Source of the DNA: Bacillota bacterium
GTDB taxonomy: Bacteria; Bacillota; Clostridia; Christensenellales; UMGS416
Direction: 5' to 3'
Assembly (NCBI GenBank): GCA_023422005.1
Contig: JAEZSC010000089.1
Span: 1-41,111, forward strand
Length of the DNA stretch: 41,111 bases
Below the pieces are notes generated by a model. It was not told the origin of the DNA. It did no database searches and saw nothing but the letters and a program-made list of their open reading frames with translations. The number at the start of each line of letters is the position of its first letter. The stretch's first letter is position 1. The position numbers and the translations under genes were made by a program. Shown piece after piece: positions 24,346-31,935 of the stretch.

Positions 24346-26256
24346 ATGAAAAATACCAAACGGCTTATCCCCATAATCCTGCTTTCAGTCCTGCTATGCT
24401 CCTTCGTATTTTCTTCAGTGGCTTTTGCCTCTACGGGCGCAAGAACAGACCCATTCTCAGGATATATCAAAAGGTCTCTATCCTTGCAGGAGTATTCATT
24501 CACGCCGGCAAGGCAGATCCAATTGCAATTGCTGAGCTTGATTCATGGGAACGAAGCCAACAGCATCGTAGCCGAAGAAAATATGTATAACGCTACTCCA
24601 GACAGCGATGAGGAATGGATCCTCATGAAGTATCACCTCAAGTATGTTTCTGGACCGGATGAGCCCCTTTATGCGTATGAAGCTATTAGCAGCATGGATT
24701 CGTTTTACACCAGTGGGTCTACTGCCATTAACCCGATTGATACAGCTACATTCTCCAGAGGTCGGTCGGGCCTTGGCGAGTATGAAGTAAACATGTACCC
24801 TGGCGGCGAATCGGATGTATGGTATGGAATTCTCGTAAAAAAGACGGTGGGCTATCCGCTGTATAGAGTTGGGACCGGTTATAACGAGGCTAGTTATTCA
24901 ACGATATACACCTGGTTTGCCACTGACCCCAATTACAAAGAGACACTCAGCTATACCGTAACCTTCAACAGCCAGGGCGGCAGCACCGTGCCCAAGCAGA
25001 CCGTGCAAAACAGCGGTCTCGTGACCAAGCCCGCGGACCCGACACGCTCGGGCTACCTTTTCAGCGGTTGGTACAAGCAAGCCGCCTGCACCGCGGCGTG
25101 GAACTTCGCCACCGACAAGGTGACGGCCAATACGATTCTCTACGCCAAGTGGACGCCGTTTACCGCACCGGCCTCACCAAAAGCTATCGCGATGTCCTAT
25201 AACAGCGTCAAGGTGACCTGGAGCGCCGTGAGCGGCGCCAGTGGCTACGAGGTGTGGCGCAGCACAGGCTCCGGCTACACGCTGGCGGCCACGGCGTCCG
25301 GCACCAGCGCAACAAACACCGGGCTTGCTACAGGCACGACCTATTATTACAAAGTGCGCGCCTATCGCACGGTGAACAGCGTCAAAGTGTACGGAGCGTA
25401 TTCGTCGGTTGTGTCGGCCAAGCCCACGCTGGCCGCAACGACCGGCCTTAAGGCCACGGCGGCCACTTACAACAGCGTGAAGCTGACCTGGACCGCCACT
25501 GCTGGAGCTGGTGGCTATGAAGTGTGGCGCAGCACTTCGTCGGCTTCCGGCTATGCGCTGGCTGCCACGGTGGCCGGCGCCAGCGCAACCAGCTCCGGCC
25601 TTGCCACAGGCAAGACCTACTACTACAAGGTGCGCGCCTATCGCACGGTGAACAGCGTCAAGGTGTACGGAGCGTATTCGTCGGTTGTGTCGGCCAAGCC
25701 CACGCTGGCCGCAACAACTGGCCTAAAGGCCACGGCGGCCACTTACAACAGCGTGAAGCTAACTTGGACCGCCACTGCTGGAGCTGGTGGCTATGAAGTG
25801 TGGCGCAGCACGTCGTCGGCCTCCGGCTATGCGCTGGCTGCTACGGTGGCCGGCGCCAGCGCAACTAACTCCGGCCTTGCCACCGGCACGACATACTTCT
25901 ACAAGGTGCGTGCCTATCGCATGGTGAATGGAACTAAGGTGTACGGCGCCTATTCGGCGGTGGTGCCGGCCAAGCCTTCGCTTACGTCACCCACGGGCGT
26001 AAAGGCGGCCCGGGTGTCGGCGACCAGCATAAAGGTGAGCTGGGCTGCCGTGGCCGGCGCGATGAAATATGAGGTATGGCGCGCGACATCCAGCGGCGGG
26101 ACGTATTACAAACTGCCGGATACAACGACGCCAAGCTATACGAATACCGGGCTTACTACCGGCAAGATGTACTACTATAAGGTGCGGGCCTACCGCACCG
26201 TGAACGGCGTGAAGGTATACGGAAAGTACAGCGCGGTGGTCTACGCAAAGCCCTGA
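24346..26256 (+). CDS. Secreted protein with an InlB-type repeat and four fibronectin-III domains
   Basis: This 636-residue exported protein has a signal peptide (MKNTKR, hydrophobic core, ending SVAFA). A unique region of about 170 residues follows (SVAEENMYNAT-like helices, then GGESDVWYGILVKKTVGYPL). Next is one InlB/Listeria-Bacteroides repeat (VTFNSQGGSTVPKQ ... GYLFSGWYKQ ... ILYAKWT). Four fibronectin type III domains complete it, with the recurring YEVWRSTS, TYYYKVRAYRTVN and VYGAYSSVVSAKP elements. Domains 2 and 3 are nearly identical in DNA. No LPXTG, SLH or catalytic motif is present, so it is probably released or held by another protein. AGGAGA precedes ATG 24346 and TATAAT lies at 24301-24306. 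An adhesin-like or binding role is inferred. Confidence 0.88.
   Translation: MKNTKRLIPIILLSVLLCSFVFSSVAFASTGARTDPFSGYIKRSLSLQEYSFTPARQIQLQLLSLIHGNEANSIVAEENMYNATPDSDEEWILMKYHLKYVSGPDEPLYAYEAISSMDSFYTSGSTAINPIDTATFSRGRSGLGEYEVNMYPGGESDVWYGILVKKTVGYPLYRVGTGYNEASYSTIYTWFATDPNYKETLSYTVTFNSQGGSTVPKQTVQNSGLVTKPADPTRSGYLFSGWYKQAACTAAWNFATDKVTANTILYAKWTPFTAPASPKAIAMSYNSVKVTWSAVSGASGYEVWRSTGSGYTLAATASGTSATNTGLATGTTYYYKVRAYRTVNSVKVYGAYSSVVSAKPTLAATTGLKATAATYNSVKLTWTATAGAGGYEVWRSTSSASGYALAATVAGASATSSGLATGKTYYYKVRAYRTVNSVKVYGAYSSVVSAKPTLAATTGLKATAATYNSVKLTWTATAGAGGYEVWRSTSSASGYALAATVAGASATNSGLATGTTYFYKVRAYRMVNGTKVYGAYSAVVPAKPSLTSPTGVKAARVSATSIKVSWAAVAGAMKYEVWRATSSGGTYYKLPDTTTPSYTNTGLTTGKMYYYKVRAYRTVNGVKVYGKYSAVVYAKP
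25421..25972 (+). repeat. Two tandem 276-bp coding repeats (FnIII domains 2 and 3)
   Basis: The units 25421-25696 and 25697-25972 (92 codons each) begin with the same AGCCCACGCTGGCCGCAAC and stay nearly identical for most of their length, then diverge toward the end of the second copy. Confidence 0.85.
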
Positions 26257-26304
26257 GGGCGACAGCCACGCCCGCATGCTGCGGCCTGCCGGGCGCTATA
26301 CGGC

Positions 26305-26934
26305 TCAAGGGCCCTTCACCTTCTGCAGGAACAGCCTTATGTTGGCCTCCTCCTGCGCTTGATCGGCCCCCAGACGGCCCAGGCGGTCGCACAGGCCCAG
26401 CAAGGCCACTTCCTCCACGTCAGTGCGCTCCTTCATGCCTTGGACGTCGGCGAAGGGCAGACCTTTGTCCACATACAGGATGTGCATATGATAGCGGATC
26501 AGCGCGCAGACCTGCTCGATGAACGCCGCGTCGCCGGTGAACGTGCCCAGGAACTGCCGAGCCATGGGCTCTCCGACCTTGTCATGGTCATAGGACGTGA
26601 TCCGGCCCTTCCTCATTTGAGTCGTGGGGGGCTTACCGATGTCGTGCAGCAGCGCCGCCCACATGAACACCCTGGCGTCGCGGCTTTGGCCCTTGACCTT
26701 GGCCGCCTCGTCCACGACCATCAGCGTGTGGTTCCACACGCTGCCCTCGGGGTGGTGCTGCGGCGGCTGCATGGCTTCCTGCAGGCGATACAGCATATCG
26801 AAGGGAGGCAGGCGAAACTCCGGCTTCCCTTTTATGCTGCTCAGAAAGGCTGACGGCGCGGCGTCATGCAGGAGGTGGCGGTCCAACTCCTGATACAACG
26901 CGCGTTGGGGTGTGCACTTGAGGATCGGCGGCAT
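26305..26934 (-). CDS. HD-domain phosphohydrolase
   Basis: This 209-residue protein carries an HD metal-dependent phosphohydrolase domain: GSVWNHTLMVVDEAAK (first His), FMWAALLHDIGKPPTTQ (the HD pair) and ITSYDHDKVGEPMARQFL (third site), with IRYHMHILY near the end. The layout resembles the HD part of tRNA nucleotidyltransferases and similar nucleotide hydrolases. There is no nucleotidyltransferase domain, so it is a stand-alone HD enzyme. The start at 26934 is the first ATG in front of the family-like sequence, with GGAG upstream; a longer frame to 27045 has no support. It follows the URO-D family gene on the same strand with a gap of about 90 bp. Confidence 0.85.
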   Translation of the reverse strand: MPPILKCTPQRALYQELDRHLLHDAAPSAFLSSIKGKPEFRLPPFDMLYRLQEAMQPPQHHPEGSVWNHTLMVVDEAAKVKGQSRDARVFMWAALLHDIGKPPTTQMRKGRITSYDHDKVGEPMARQFLGTFTGDAAFIEQVCALIRYHMHILYVDKGLPFADVQGMKERTDVEEVALLGLCDRLGRLGADQAQEEANIRLFLQKVKGP

Positions 26935-27023
26935 GGCATGACTCCGGCGCGAAAGGATGCACCGGTAATATGGGCGCGGCAGAGGTTGGTTATGCTGCCC
27001 GGGTGAAATGCAGCAGTCGTGCA

Positions 27024-28010
27024 CTACATCAACTGCGCCACGCAAGGCAAAGGGTATGATCCGAACTCCTCAAGAGCATCCAGATACGCCTGATAATGGG
27101 CTGGCGGAAACGGCATGCCCTGGTCCGGCTCGCAGAAATATCCGCCGTTCTGCCCCAATGAAAAAATCGCGTTTCGAACTTCTTCCCGTATCCTGCCGGC
27201 GGGGCCTTCCAACAGCGTTTTGGTGCTGATGGCTCCGACCAACGCCATGCGGCCCTGGGTCCTGCTACGGACAGCGGCAAGGTTGTTGGCCGTGGCCTGG
27301 ATTGGGTTGAACATATCCACGCCAAGACCTATGAACACGTCCAGGATCGGCTCTATGTGCCCGCAGGAATGGAAGTTGATCAGAACATTGTGCTTTTTAT
27401 AGAAAGTGAACAGCCTTCTATATTCCGGTACAAGAAAATCACGGATGATGGCGGGGCTTAAGATCAGGCTGTGCTGGGTCCCCAGGTCATCGCCCAGATG
27501 GGCGATCTCGATGCCCAGCGAAACGTAATGGGCTGCGATGCCCAACTGGAAATCCATAATCCGATGCAGAATCTCCCGGGCGTATTCCGACTCGGTGTGG
27601 AAATAGATCATCATCTGTTCCATTCCCACCAGCATATAAGCCTTTTCCCACAGCGTGTCCCGATTGGAGCCACTCAGGAAGACGTCGCCGCCGGGGAAGC
27701 CCTTGGCTTTTTCGTAGATCTGCCCGCAGATGCGCTCATCGTTGGGGTCCGGCCATCGGTAGTCTTTCAGACTGCCCACATCAGCAAGGGGATTGCCCTT
27801 GGGGAAGCCCATGACGCCCTCATATTCCTTGTGCCATTCGGTCTGCCAGATGTCCTGCCATATGGAACCCACAGGCATATCGTCGCCGCCGCCGTCATAC
27901 CCCTCATGGTTGCAGCCCAGATAGTTGAGACCATAATCCGGCCACCCGGCGGTAACCCGCTCGGGCTTGCCGAAGCGTATGATCTGCAGGGCGTTTTCGC
28001 GGTTGGTCAT
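27024..28010 (-). CDS. Uroporphyrinogen-decarboxylase (URO-D) family protein
   Basis: This 328-residue TIM-barrel protein belongs to the URO-D superfamily, which includes HemE and corrinoid methyltransferases such as MtaA and CmuA. Visible elements are the N-terminal MTNRENALQIIRFGKPERV, HLGDDLGTQHSLILSPAIIR, LINFHSCGHIEPILDVFIGL (His-x-Cys, a metal-binding pair in the methyltransferases) and VDMFNPIQATANNL. The NFHSCGH element favours a methyltransferase-like member over true HemE. GGGAGGT before ATG 28010 supports the start. It begins only 6 bp after the stop of the phage-type metalloprotease gene, so it may be read from the ImmR promoter, which is unusual company for a metabolic gene. Confidence 0.85.
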   Translation of the reverse strand: MTNRENALQIIRFGKPERVTAGWPDYGLNYLGCNHEGYDGGGDDMPVGSIWQDIWQTEWHKEYEGVMGFPKGNPLADVGSLKDYRWPDPNDERICGQIYEKAKGFPGGDVFLSGSNRDTLWEKAYMLVGMEQMMIYFHTESEYAREILHRIMDFQLGIAAHYVSLGIEIAHLGDDLGTQHSLILSPAIIRDFLVPEYRRLFTFYKKHNVLINFHSCGHIEPILDVFIGLGVDMFNPIQATANNLAAVRSRTQGRMALVGAISTKTLLEGPAGRIREEVRNAIFSLGQNGGYFCEPDQGMPFPPAHYQAYLDALEEFGSYPLPCVAQLM

Positions 28011-28016
28011 GGCCGT

Positions 28017-28694
28017 CTACCTCCCATACCTTTCCAAATCTCCCTCTGTGGCAAAGGGCAAATTCCTCTCCCAGATCACCTGTTCGAAATGCTTCTCTAC
28101 CAGCGCGTCCACAGCGGAGGGCGCTATGACGGAGCGTCGCAGTTGGGCAAAACGGGCCTGGGCCGCCGGCTGGGACAGGCCGCAGAAGCCCTGCAACTGG
28201 TCGGCGGAGACAATTGCACAGGCGCGAAGGAGAGCCGGGTGGGCCAGCAGCATGGCGGCGAAGTAGTCGGCCTCGCGCTCCAGGCGGCGGTATGACTCCT
28301 CGGGCAGACCCCCCAGGTCGAAACGGGCGCCGTCGTGATCTTTCAGGTGCCCCAGCACCACATGGCCCATCTCATGGGCAAGCGTCCAGCGCAGACGGCC
28401 CGGCACGCGCAGGGCGTTGTCGCCGTCGTCATAGAGCACGAGGTAGCGCCCGGTCTCTCGCTCGTAGAGGGTGCAGGCGTCCCGGCTGGCGAAAACACCC
28501 GCGGCCTGCAGGCTGTGCCGGGCCAAATGCTGCTGCTCGTACTGCGAATAGGCCACCACGCGACAGCCACCCATGTGTTCAAAAATGGCCCGCGGCATGA
28601 CTGGCATGCGGCCGTCGGAATGCTCCACGAGCACCAGGCCCGCGGCGTCGCGGATCTCCCGGTATCGTTTCGCGTCCAACGGGTTAGTTGTCAT
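28017..28694 (-). CDS. immA: ImmA/IrrE-type metallopeptidase
   Basis: This 225-residue protein has the zinc-protease motif HEMGH (107-111) in RWTLAHEMGHVVLGH and a downstream READYFAAMLL helix carrying the third ligand, both typical of the ImmA/IrrE (M78) family. Such proteases cleave a partner helix-turn-helix repressor on induction of phages and integrative elements. The start ATG lies inside the end of the repressor gene (overlap of 11 bases), the standard immR-immA arrangement. The C-terminal extension of about 100 residues is also usual. No separate promoter is visible. Confidence 0.9.
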   Translation of the reverse strand: MTTNPLDAKRYREIRDAAGLVLVEHSDGRMPVMPRAIFEHMGGCRVVAYSQYEQQHLARHSLQAAGVFASRDACTLYERETGRYLVLYDDGDNALRVPGRLRWTLAHEMGHVVLGHLKDHDGARFDLGGLPEESYRRLEREADYFAAMLLAHPALLRACAIVSADQLQGFCGLSQPAAQARFAQLRRSVIAPSAVDALVEKHFEQVIWERNLPFATEGDLERYGR

Positions 28695-29007
28695 CTTTGA
28701 AGTATTCCTCGAAGCTGGCCTTGAGGATCTTCATCATACGGTCCTTCTCCACGGGGGTCATGGCCCGCCGGGCGCGCTCGATCAGGCGGATGTCGGCGGC
28801 CTCCTGATCGCCATCCCGCAAATCCTGCTGTAGTAAATAATCCACGCTGACGCGGAACAGCGCCGCCAGGGCAATCAGCTTGTCGGTGTCGGGTTCGCTG
28901 CGGCCGGCCTCCCACATGGCCACAGCGGACCGGGACACGCCCAGCCTGCCGGCCAGCGCCTCCTGACTCATGTTATCTCTTTTGCGCAACTCTTTGATCC
29001 GCTGCAT
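28684..29007 (-). CDS. immR: Xre-family repressor (ImmR-like)
   Basis: This 107-residue protein has an N-terminal helix-turn-helix (IKELRKRDNMSQEALAGRLG, then VSRSAVAMWEAGRSEPDTDK) and a short helical C-terminus, as in Xre/ImmR repressors. It should bind the operators at 29040-29188 and be destroyed by the ImmA protease encoded next. GAGGAGG precedes the ATG. Its promoter (-10 at 29032, -35 at 29055) has operator O1 between the two hexamers, implying autoregulation. Confidence 0.92.
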   Translation of the reverse strand: MQRIKELRKRDNMSQEALAGRLGVSRSAVAMWEAGRSEPDTDKLIALAALFRVSVDYLLQQDLRDGDQEAADIRLIERARRAMTPVEKDRMMKILKASFEEYFKDDN

Positions 29008-29031
29008 GGCTCTTCCTCCTCGTGCAAAGCC

Positions 29032-29060
29032 ATTATAACGTCAATTTCCTTGACATGCAA
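29032..29060 (-). promoter_or_regulatory. Repressor promoter with embedded operator O1
   Basis: On the minus strand TTGCAT (29055-29060), a 17-base spacer and TATAAT (29032-29037). Operator O1, GTCAA-TTTCC-TTGAC at 29040-29054, fills the spacer. Confidence 0.7.
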
Positions 29061-29080
29061 CCGTTTAAAAGAAAAATATA

Positions 29081-29095
29081 GTCAACATTATTGAC
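29081..29095. promoter_or_regulatory. Operator O2
   Basis: GTCAA-CATTA-TTGAC overlaps five bases of the -35 box of the rightward promoter. It is 41 bp from O1 and 42 bp from O3, four helical turns each. Confidence 0.7.
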
Positions 29096-29119
29096 ATCAA
29101 GCGCCGCCGGCTGTATGCT
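29091..29119 (+). promoter_or_regulatory. Rightward (Cro-side) promoter
   Basis: A perfect -35 TTGACA (29091-29096), a 17-base spacer and -10 TATGCT (29114-29119). It overlaps O2 and is followed by O3 at the start of transcription. Confidence 0.7.
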
Positions 29120-29122
29120 TAT

Positions 29123-29137
29123 GTCAAGATTTTTGAC
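29123..29137. promoter_or_regulatory. Operator O3
   Basis: GTCAA-GATTT-TTGAC covers the expected transcription start of the rightward promoter. Confidence 0.7.
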
Positions 29138-29150
29138 GTTGGGGCGCAAT

Positions 29151-29705
29151 ATGAGATTCAAAACCGCAAGAATGTCATCATCCTTGACACAAGACATGGC
29201 AGCCATGGCGCTGGGCGTGGGGCGCTCTACGGTGGCCATGTGGGAGGCAGGGCGCGCCGTGCCCCGCGCCGACAAGCTGCTGGCCATGGCCCGGCTGTAT
29301 CGCTGCACGGTGGATGAACTACTAAAGCAGGATTTGCGGGATCGCGGCTATGCCGCGATAAGAGCAAATCCGGTCGTTTCCAAAGGTGTTACCCCGGACT
29401 GCGACAGTGTCGGCCTTGGACGACACGATAGCAGTCCGAGCGCTGCGCAAAGCGCAGCGAAGGGAAACGAGCCTCGCTGCGGAGCAGTGTTACCCCCGGC
29501 TTGCGACAACGTCGGCTCTGCCCAAGATGCAGGTGCGAGCAGTGCCCGAAGGGCACGACCAGCCGATGTGAGCGCAAGCCGAGAGCTGCGCTCGCGCAGC
29601 GGAGGGGCGATAGATGTCAACCCAAACCAAGTGACAACGGCTTCGCCGGTCGCCGCCTCAAGCGGCGATAAGCCTCAGTTTCACCCGGAGAGCAAGCGGC
29701 CATGA
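29151..29705 (+). CDS. Cro-like helix-turn-helix protein with repeat-encoded C-terminus
   Basis: The first 65 residues or so are a compact Xre/Cro-type domain: MRFKTARMSSSLTQDMAAMA, then LGVGRSTVAMWEAGRAVPRA, and LYRCTVDELLKQDLRDRG. It resembles the divergent ImmR protein (SRSAVAMWEAGRSEP), as expected if both bind the same operators. After RDRG the frame continues for about 120 residues through the palindromic repeat at 29340-29660 to a stop at 29705. That part is low-complexity and probably not a real domain. The start at ATG 29151 is chosen because the rightward promoter starts at about 29126. A weak GGGG site precedes it. The stop overlaps the next start (ATGA). Confidence 0.75.
   Translation: MRFKTARMSSSLTQDMAAMALGVGRSTVAMWEAGRAVPRADKLLAMARLYRCTVDELLKQDLRDRGYAAIRANPVVSKGVTPDCDSVGLGRHDSSPSAAQSAAKGNEPRCGAVLPPACDNVGSAQDAGASSARRARPADVSASRELRSRSGGAIDVNPNQVTTASPVAASSGDKPQFHPESKRP
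29174..29188. promoter_or_regulatory. Operator-like site O4 inside the Cro-like gene
   Basis: GTCAT-CATCC-TTGAC differs from O1-O3 at one arm base. It lies inside the first codons of the 29151 gene, 51 bp from O3. Confidence 0.5.
29340..29660. repeat. Dispersed palindromic repeat, copy A
   Basis: The core 29485-29620 is an inverted near-copy of 37620-37755. Both hold CTTGCG-CAACGTCGGCTCTGCCCA-type sequence and a GCAGTGCCCGAAGGGCACGA hairpin. The left part (GCGGCTATGCCGCGATAAGAG) matches 30770 and, inverted, 37800. In this copy the repeat lies inside the 3' part of the Cro-like gene. Confidence 0.8.
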
Positions 29706-29908
29706 GCAACGGATGCTGCAAGGACTGCGCCGCCCGCGCCTTGGGCTGCCGCGCGGAATGCCGACTATGGGCAGAACATGAACTTCGCAAAGCCGCCAGA
29801 TATGAGGCCAACGCCCGGCGCTGCGCTCAGAACGCCGACATCAGCGAGAGCATACTGCGGCACCGACGCGCAAGAGGCACCCGCGGCAGGATGAAAGCGG
29901 CAAGATGA
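29702..29908 (+). CDS. Small Cys-rich phage protein
   Basis: This 68-residue protein has four cysteines in MSNGCCKDCAARALGCRAEC followed by a charged helix (ELRKAARYEANARRCAQNAD) and a basic end. It belongs to a type of short protein (C-x2-C...C-x3-C, then a helix) common in early regions of Firmicute phages; I know of no function. GGAGAGC precedes the start, which overlaps the previous stop. Confidence 0.65.
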   Translation: MSNGCCKDCAARALGCRAECRLWAEHELRKAARYEANARRCAQNADISESILRHRRARGTRGRMKAAR

Positions 29909-29968
29909 CCGGACGCACCGAAACGGCAGGCTGCCCCACAAGAACACAGAAGATCACGGAGGAACAGC

Positions 29969-30511
29969 ATGAACACTCGAAGGACAAGAGAAGAAGCGGA
30001 GCGCCTGTTCCACGATAACCAGGGGCTTGTGGGCTTTTTCTTCCAGAAATACCGGGGTCTTGCGGCCTTTGCCGACTACACCAGCGACGACGTGATGCAG
30101 GAGATCCGCCTTTCACTGTGGCGCGCGGCGCTGGACTTTGACCGGGAGAAGGGCGCGGCTTTTTCCACCTTCGCCGGGCGCGTGATACTGAACGGGTTGC
30201 GGGCCCTCCGCCGTGGCCGCCGCTGCGCCTGGGGCAGGGCCGGCTGCCTTATACCGCTGGACGCGCTGGTTTCGCCCGAGGGCGAGACGCTGCTGGTGGA
30301 ACTGCTGGAAGCCACCGAGGATGTGGAGGCCCGCTGCTGCACGGCGGTGGATTTCTCCGCCCACCGCAGGCAGCTGCCTCCCCAGATGCAAAGGGCGGTG
30401 GATCTGCGGCTGATGGGATGCGCGCAGACTGAGATCGCCCAGCGGATCGGGTGCAGCCAGGCGCAGGTGTCACGGTATTTGAAGAAGGCTGGTGCCTTTG
30501 CGGTGGAGTAG
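29969..30511 (+). CDS. Phage-type sigma-70 family factor
   Basis: This 180-residue protein has sigma region 2 (NQGLVGFFFQKYRGLAAFAD, then DDVMQEIRLSLWRAALDFDR and GAAFSTFAGRVILNGLRALR) and region 4 (QMQRAVDLRLMGCAQTEIAQ, then RIGCSQAQVSRYLKKAG). The region 2 form with FDREKGAAFSTFA resembles the SigF/SigB-like small sigma factors encoded by phages. It may redirect polymerase to later genes. CGGAGGAACAGC immediately precedes the ATG. Confidence 0.88.
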   Translation: MNTRRTREEAERLFHDNQGLVGFFFQKYRGLAAFADYTSDDVMQEIRLSLWRAALDFDREKGAAFSTFAGRVILNGLRALRRGRRCAWGRAGCLIPLDALVSPEGETLLVELLEATEDVEARCCTAVDFSAHRRQLPPQMQRAVDLRLMGCAQTEIAQRIGCSQAQVSRYLKKAGAFAVE

Positions 30512-30882
30512 GGCAAGGCGACCCCTCTCCCCCGACCCCTCCCCCATTGGGGGAGGGGAATATAGGTTAAGCCGGTCAGCGACGAATACTGGGCTGCTGC
30601 AATATCCACACATTGAGATGCCCATATATAAGATGGGTCCGAAGGGTTCCAAAGGGCGACCGGAGACCTTTGGTCGCGCCCGGCGGGCACTGCCCAGGCT
30701 TGCGACAACGTCGGCTTTAGCCGATGTGAAAGCAAGCCGATAGTTATCGCAGGCTTTGCGGCATAGCGGCTATGCCGCTATAAGAGCAAAGCCGGTCATC
30801 GCCTGCGGCGATGAGCATCTGCGCAAGGCGCAACGTAGGGCGCGAAATCCTCAGGCAATGCCGCAAGTACAAAGGAGGCCCC
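30512..30882 (+). repeat. Intergenic palindromic repeat cluster, copy C
   Basis: There is no gene here. It contains CCCCTCCCCCATTGGGGGAGGGG (30535-30557) and the hairpin unit shared with 22951-23001 (30633-30681). After those come pieces of the copy A family (GCTTGCGACAACGTCGGCT at about 30701 and the GGCTATGCCGCTATAAGAGCA element at about 30770). A further GCCTGCGGCGATGAGC element follows at about 30800. Confidence 0.75.
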
Positions 30883-31068
30883 ATGACCTACCACGAACAA
30901 GCCCTCTTCCAGGACACATTGAATGCCCATGGTCAGGTGCTTCTGCCCAAGGGGCTGCGGCGCCTGCTGGAGCTGCACCCCGGAGACCGCGTGCAGATCA
31001 CCGCAGACAGCGCCTCGCAGACCATCAATATCCAAAAAATTGAGAACGGCAAAGGCCGCGCCGGATGA
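30883..31068 (+). CDS. AbrB/MazE-like DNA-binding protein
   Basis: This 61-residue protein has the swapped-hairpin pattern of AbrB-type regulators: LFQDTLNAHGQVLLPKGLRR, then LLELHPGDRVQITADSASQT. The GQVLLPKGLRR-x-L-x-L-x-P-GD core matches SpoVT-AbrB domains. No MazF-like toxin follows, so it is a transcription regulator rather than an obvious antitoxin. AAAGGAGG four bases before ATG 30883 fixes the start. Confidence 0.8.
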   Translation: MTYHEQALFQDTLNAHGQVLLPKGLRRLLELHPGDRVQITADSASQTINIQKIENGKGRAG

Positions 31069-31095
31069 ACGCGGCGTGCCGCAGTCAAGGAGTGC

Positions 31096-31305
31096 TTAGG
31101 GTGTCAGCAGCGGCTCAACGGCTACCGATAGAACCGCCAGGCCGATCATGACCCAGCCTGTGATGGCCGCAACCTTGGGGGGCATGACCGGTATGAGGGA
31201 ACCATTACTCTTGTACTGGGCCATGCTGCGGGCAGTGACGATCAATGTGACGCCGAGAATGGCCAGGCCCGCGCCGCCAAGGATCAAAATCTTAGAAAGA
31301 AGCAT
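31096..31305 (-). CDS. Small two-helix membrane protein
   Basis: This 69-residue protein has two hydrophobic helices (ILILGGAGLAILGVTLIVTA and AAITGWVMIGLAVLSVAVEP) around a short polar loop. GGAGGTG five bases before the ATG is a strong ribosome site and is the main reason to accept it over a long overlapping frame. It lies on the minus strand amid plus-strand phage genes. No function can be given; a small phage accessory or holin-like protein is possible. Confidence 0.6.
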   Translation of the reverse strand: MLLSKILILGGAGLAILGVTLIVTARSMAQYKSNGSLIPVMPPKVAAITGWVMIGLAVLSVAVEPLLTP

Positions 31306-31403
31306 GGGAGCACCTCCGCTGCCAAGAGCATAAAGGCTGGGCACGGGGGATGTCAACGGAGGCGGCGAAGTTGGCGTGAACCAACACAAAGGAGAGAATC
31401 GGT

Positions 31404-31892
31404 ATGACTGACCGCAACATCCTGTCCGACCTGAAAGACATTCGCAGCCGCCGCCAGGAAATCGAGCTGCTGCGCAATCGCCTGGCCCACCTGCAGGCCG
31501 CGGCCAGCGGCAGCCGCGCTCCTTTGCGCCACGGCAGCGCAGGCACCGCCGAACACGACCACGTGGGCGCTCTCGTGGCCCAGATAGAGGAAGTGCAGGA
31601 CCGGCTGCTGGCACGCATCGTGGCCGCGGAGTGCTGCATACTGGACCTGGAGGAGCTGGTGGACCGGCTGCCCGGCCCCCAGCGCCAGGTGATCCGGTTG
31701 AGGCACTTCGAGGGGTACAGCTGGAAGGAGGTCGCGAAGGTGACGCACTACAGCGAGAGGCGGTGTTTGCAGGTGCAGGAGGAGGCCCTGCAGGCATTGC
31801 GGGAAGCGTCGGCGCAGCCGATGAGAGAAGCAATGCCGGTCGCCGCTGAAAGCGGCGAGCATCGCCACGGAGTGGCGAAAGATGTTGTGTAG
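31404..31892 (+). CDS. DUF1492/ArpU-like phage late regulator
   Basis: This 162-residue protein has an N-terminal coiled coil (ILSDLKDIRSRRQEIELLRN, then LVAQIEEVQDRLLARIVAAE) and a C-terminal sigma-region-4-like helix-turn-helix (RQVIRLRHFEGYSWKEVAKV, then SERRCLQVQEEALQALRE). This is the layout of DUF1492/ArpU/RinA-like proteins, which activate late phage genes, typically the terminase promoter. AAGGAGAG supports the start. The last 25 residues or so (VAAESGEHRHGVAKDVV) are encoded by another dispersed palindromic repeat. Confidence 0.85.
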   Translation: MTDRNILSDLKDIRSRRQEIELLRNRLAHLQAAASGSRAPLRHGSAGTAEHDHVGALVAQIEEVQDRLLARIVAAECCILDLEELVDRLPGPQRQVIRLRHFEGYSWKEVAKVTHYSERRCLQVQEEALQALREASAQPMREAMPVAAESGEHRHGVAKDVV

Positions 31893-31935
31893 ACCCTTGT
31901 GGCGGCATTGATGGACAAAAGAGGAGCATACCCGG

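Noticed and set aside
25157..26256. Possible CRISPR-like or satellite repeats
   Set aside because: The periodicity equals fibronectin-III domain length and stays in frame; there are no short repeats with unique spacers. No CRISPR array was seen anywhere in the window.
24346..26256. Sortase-anchored surface protein
   Set aside because: No LPXTG-like motif, hydrophobic tail or basic end is present at the C-terminus.
30883..31305. Toxin-antitoxin pair (AbrB/MazE-like protein with the next gene)
   Set aside because: The neighbouring gene is on the opposite strand and is a two-helix membrane protein, not a MazF- or PIN-like toxin.
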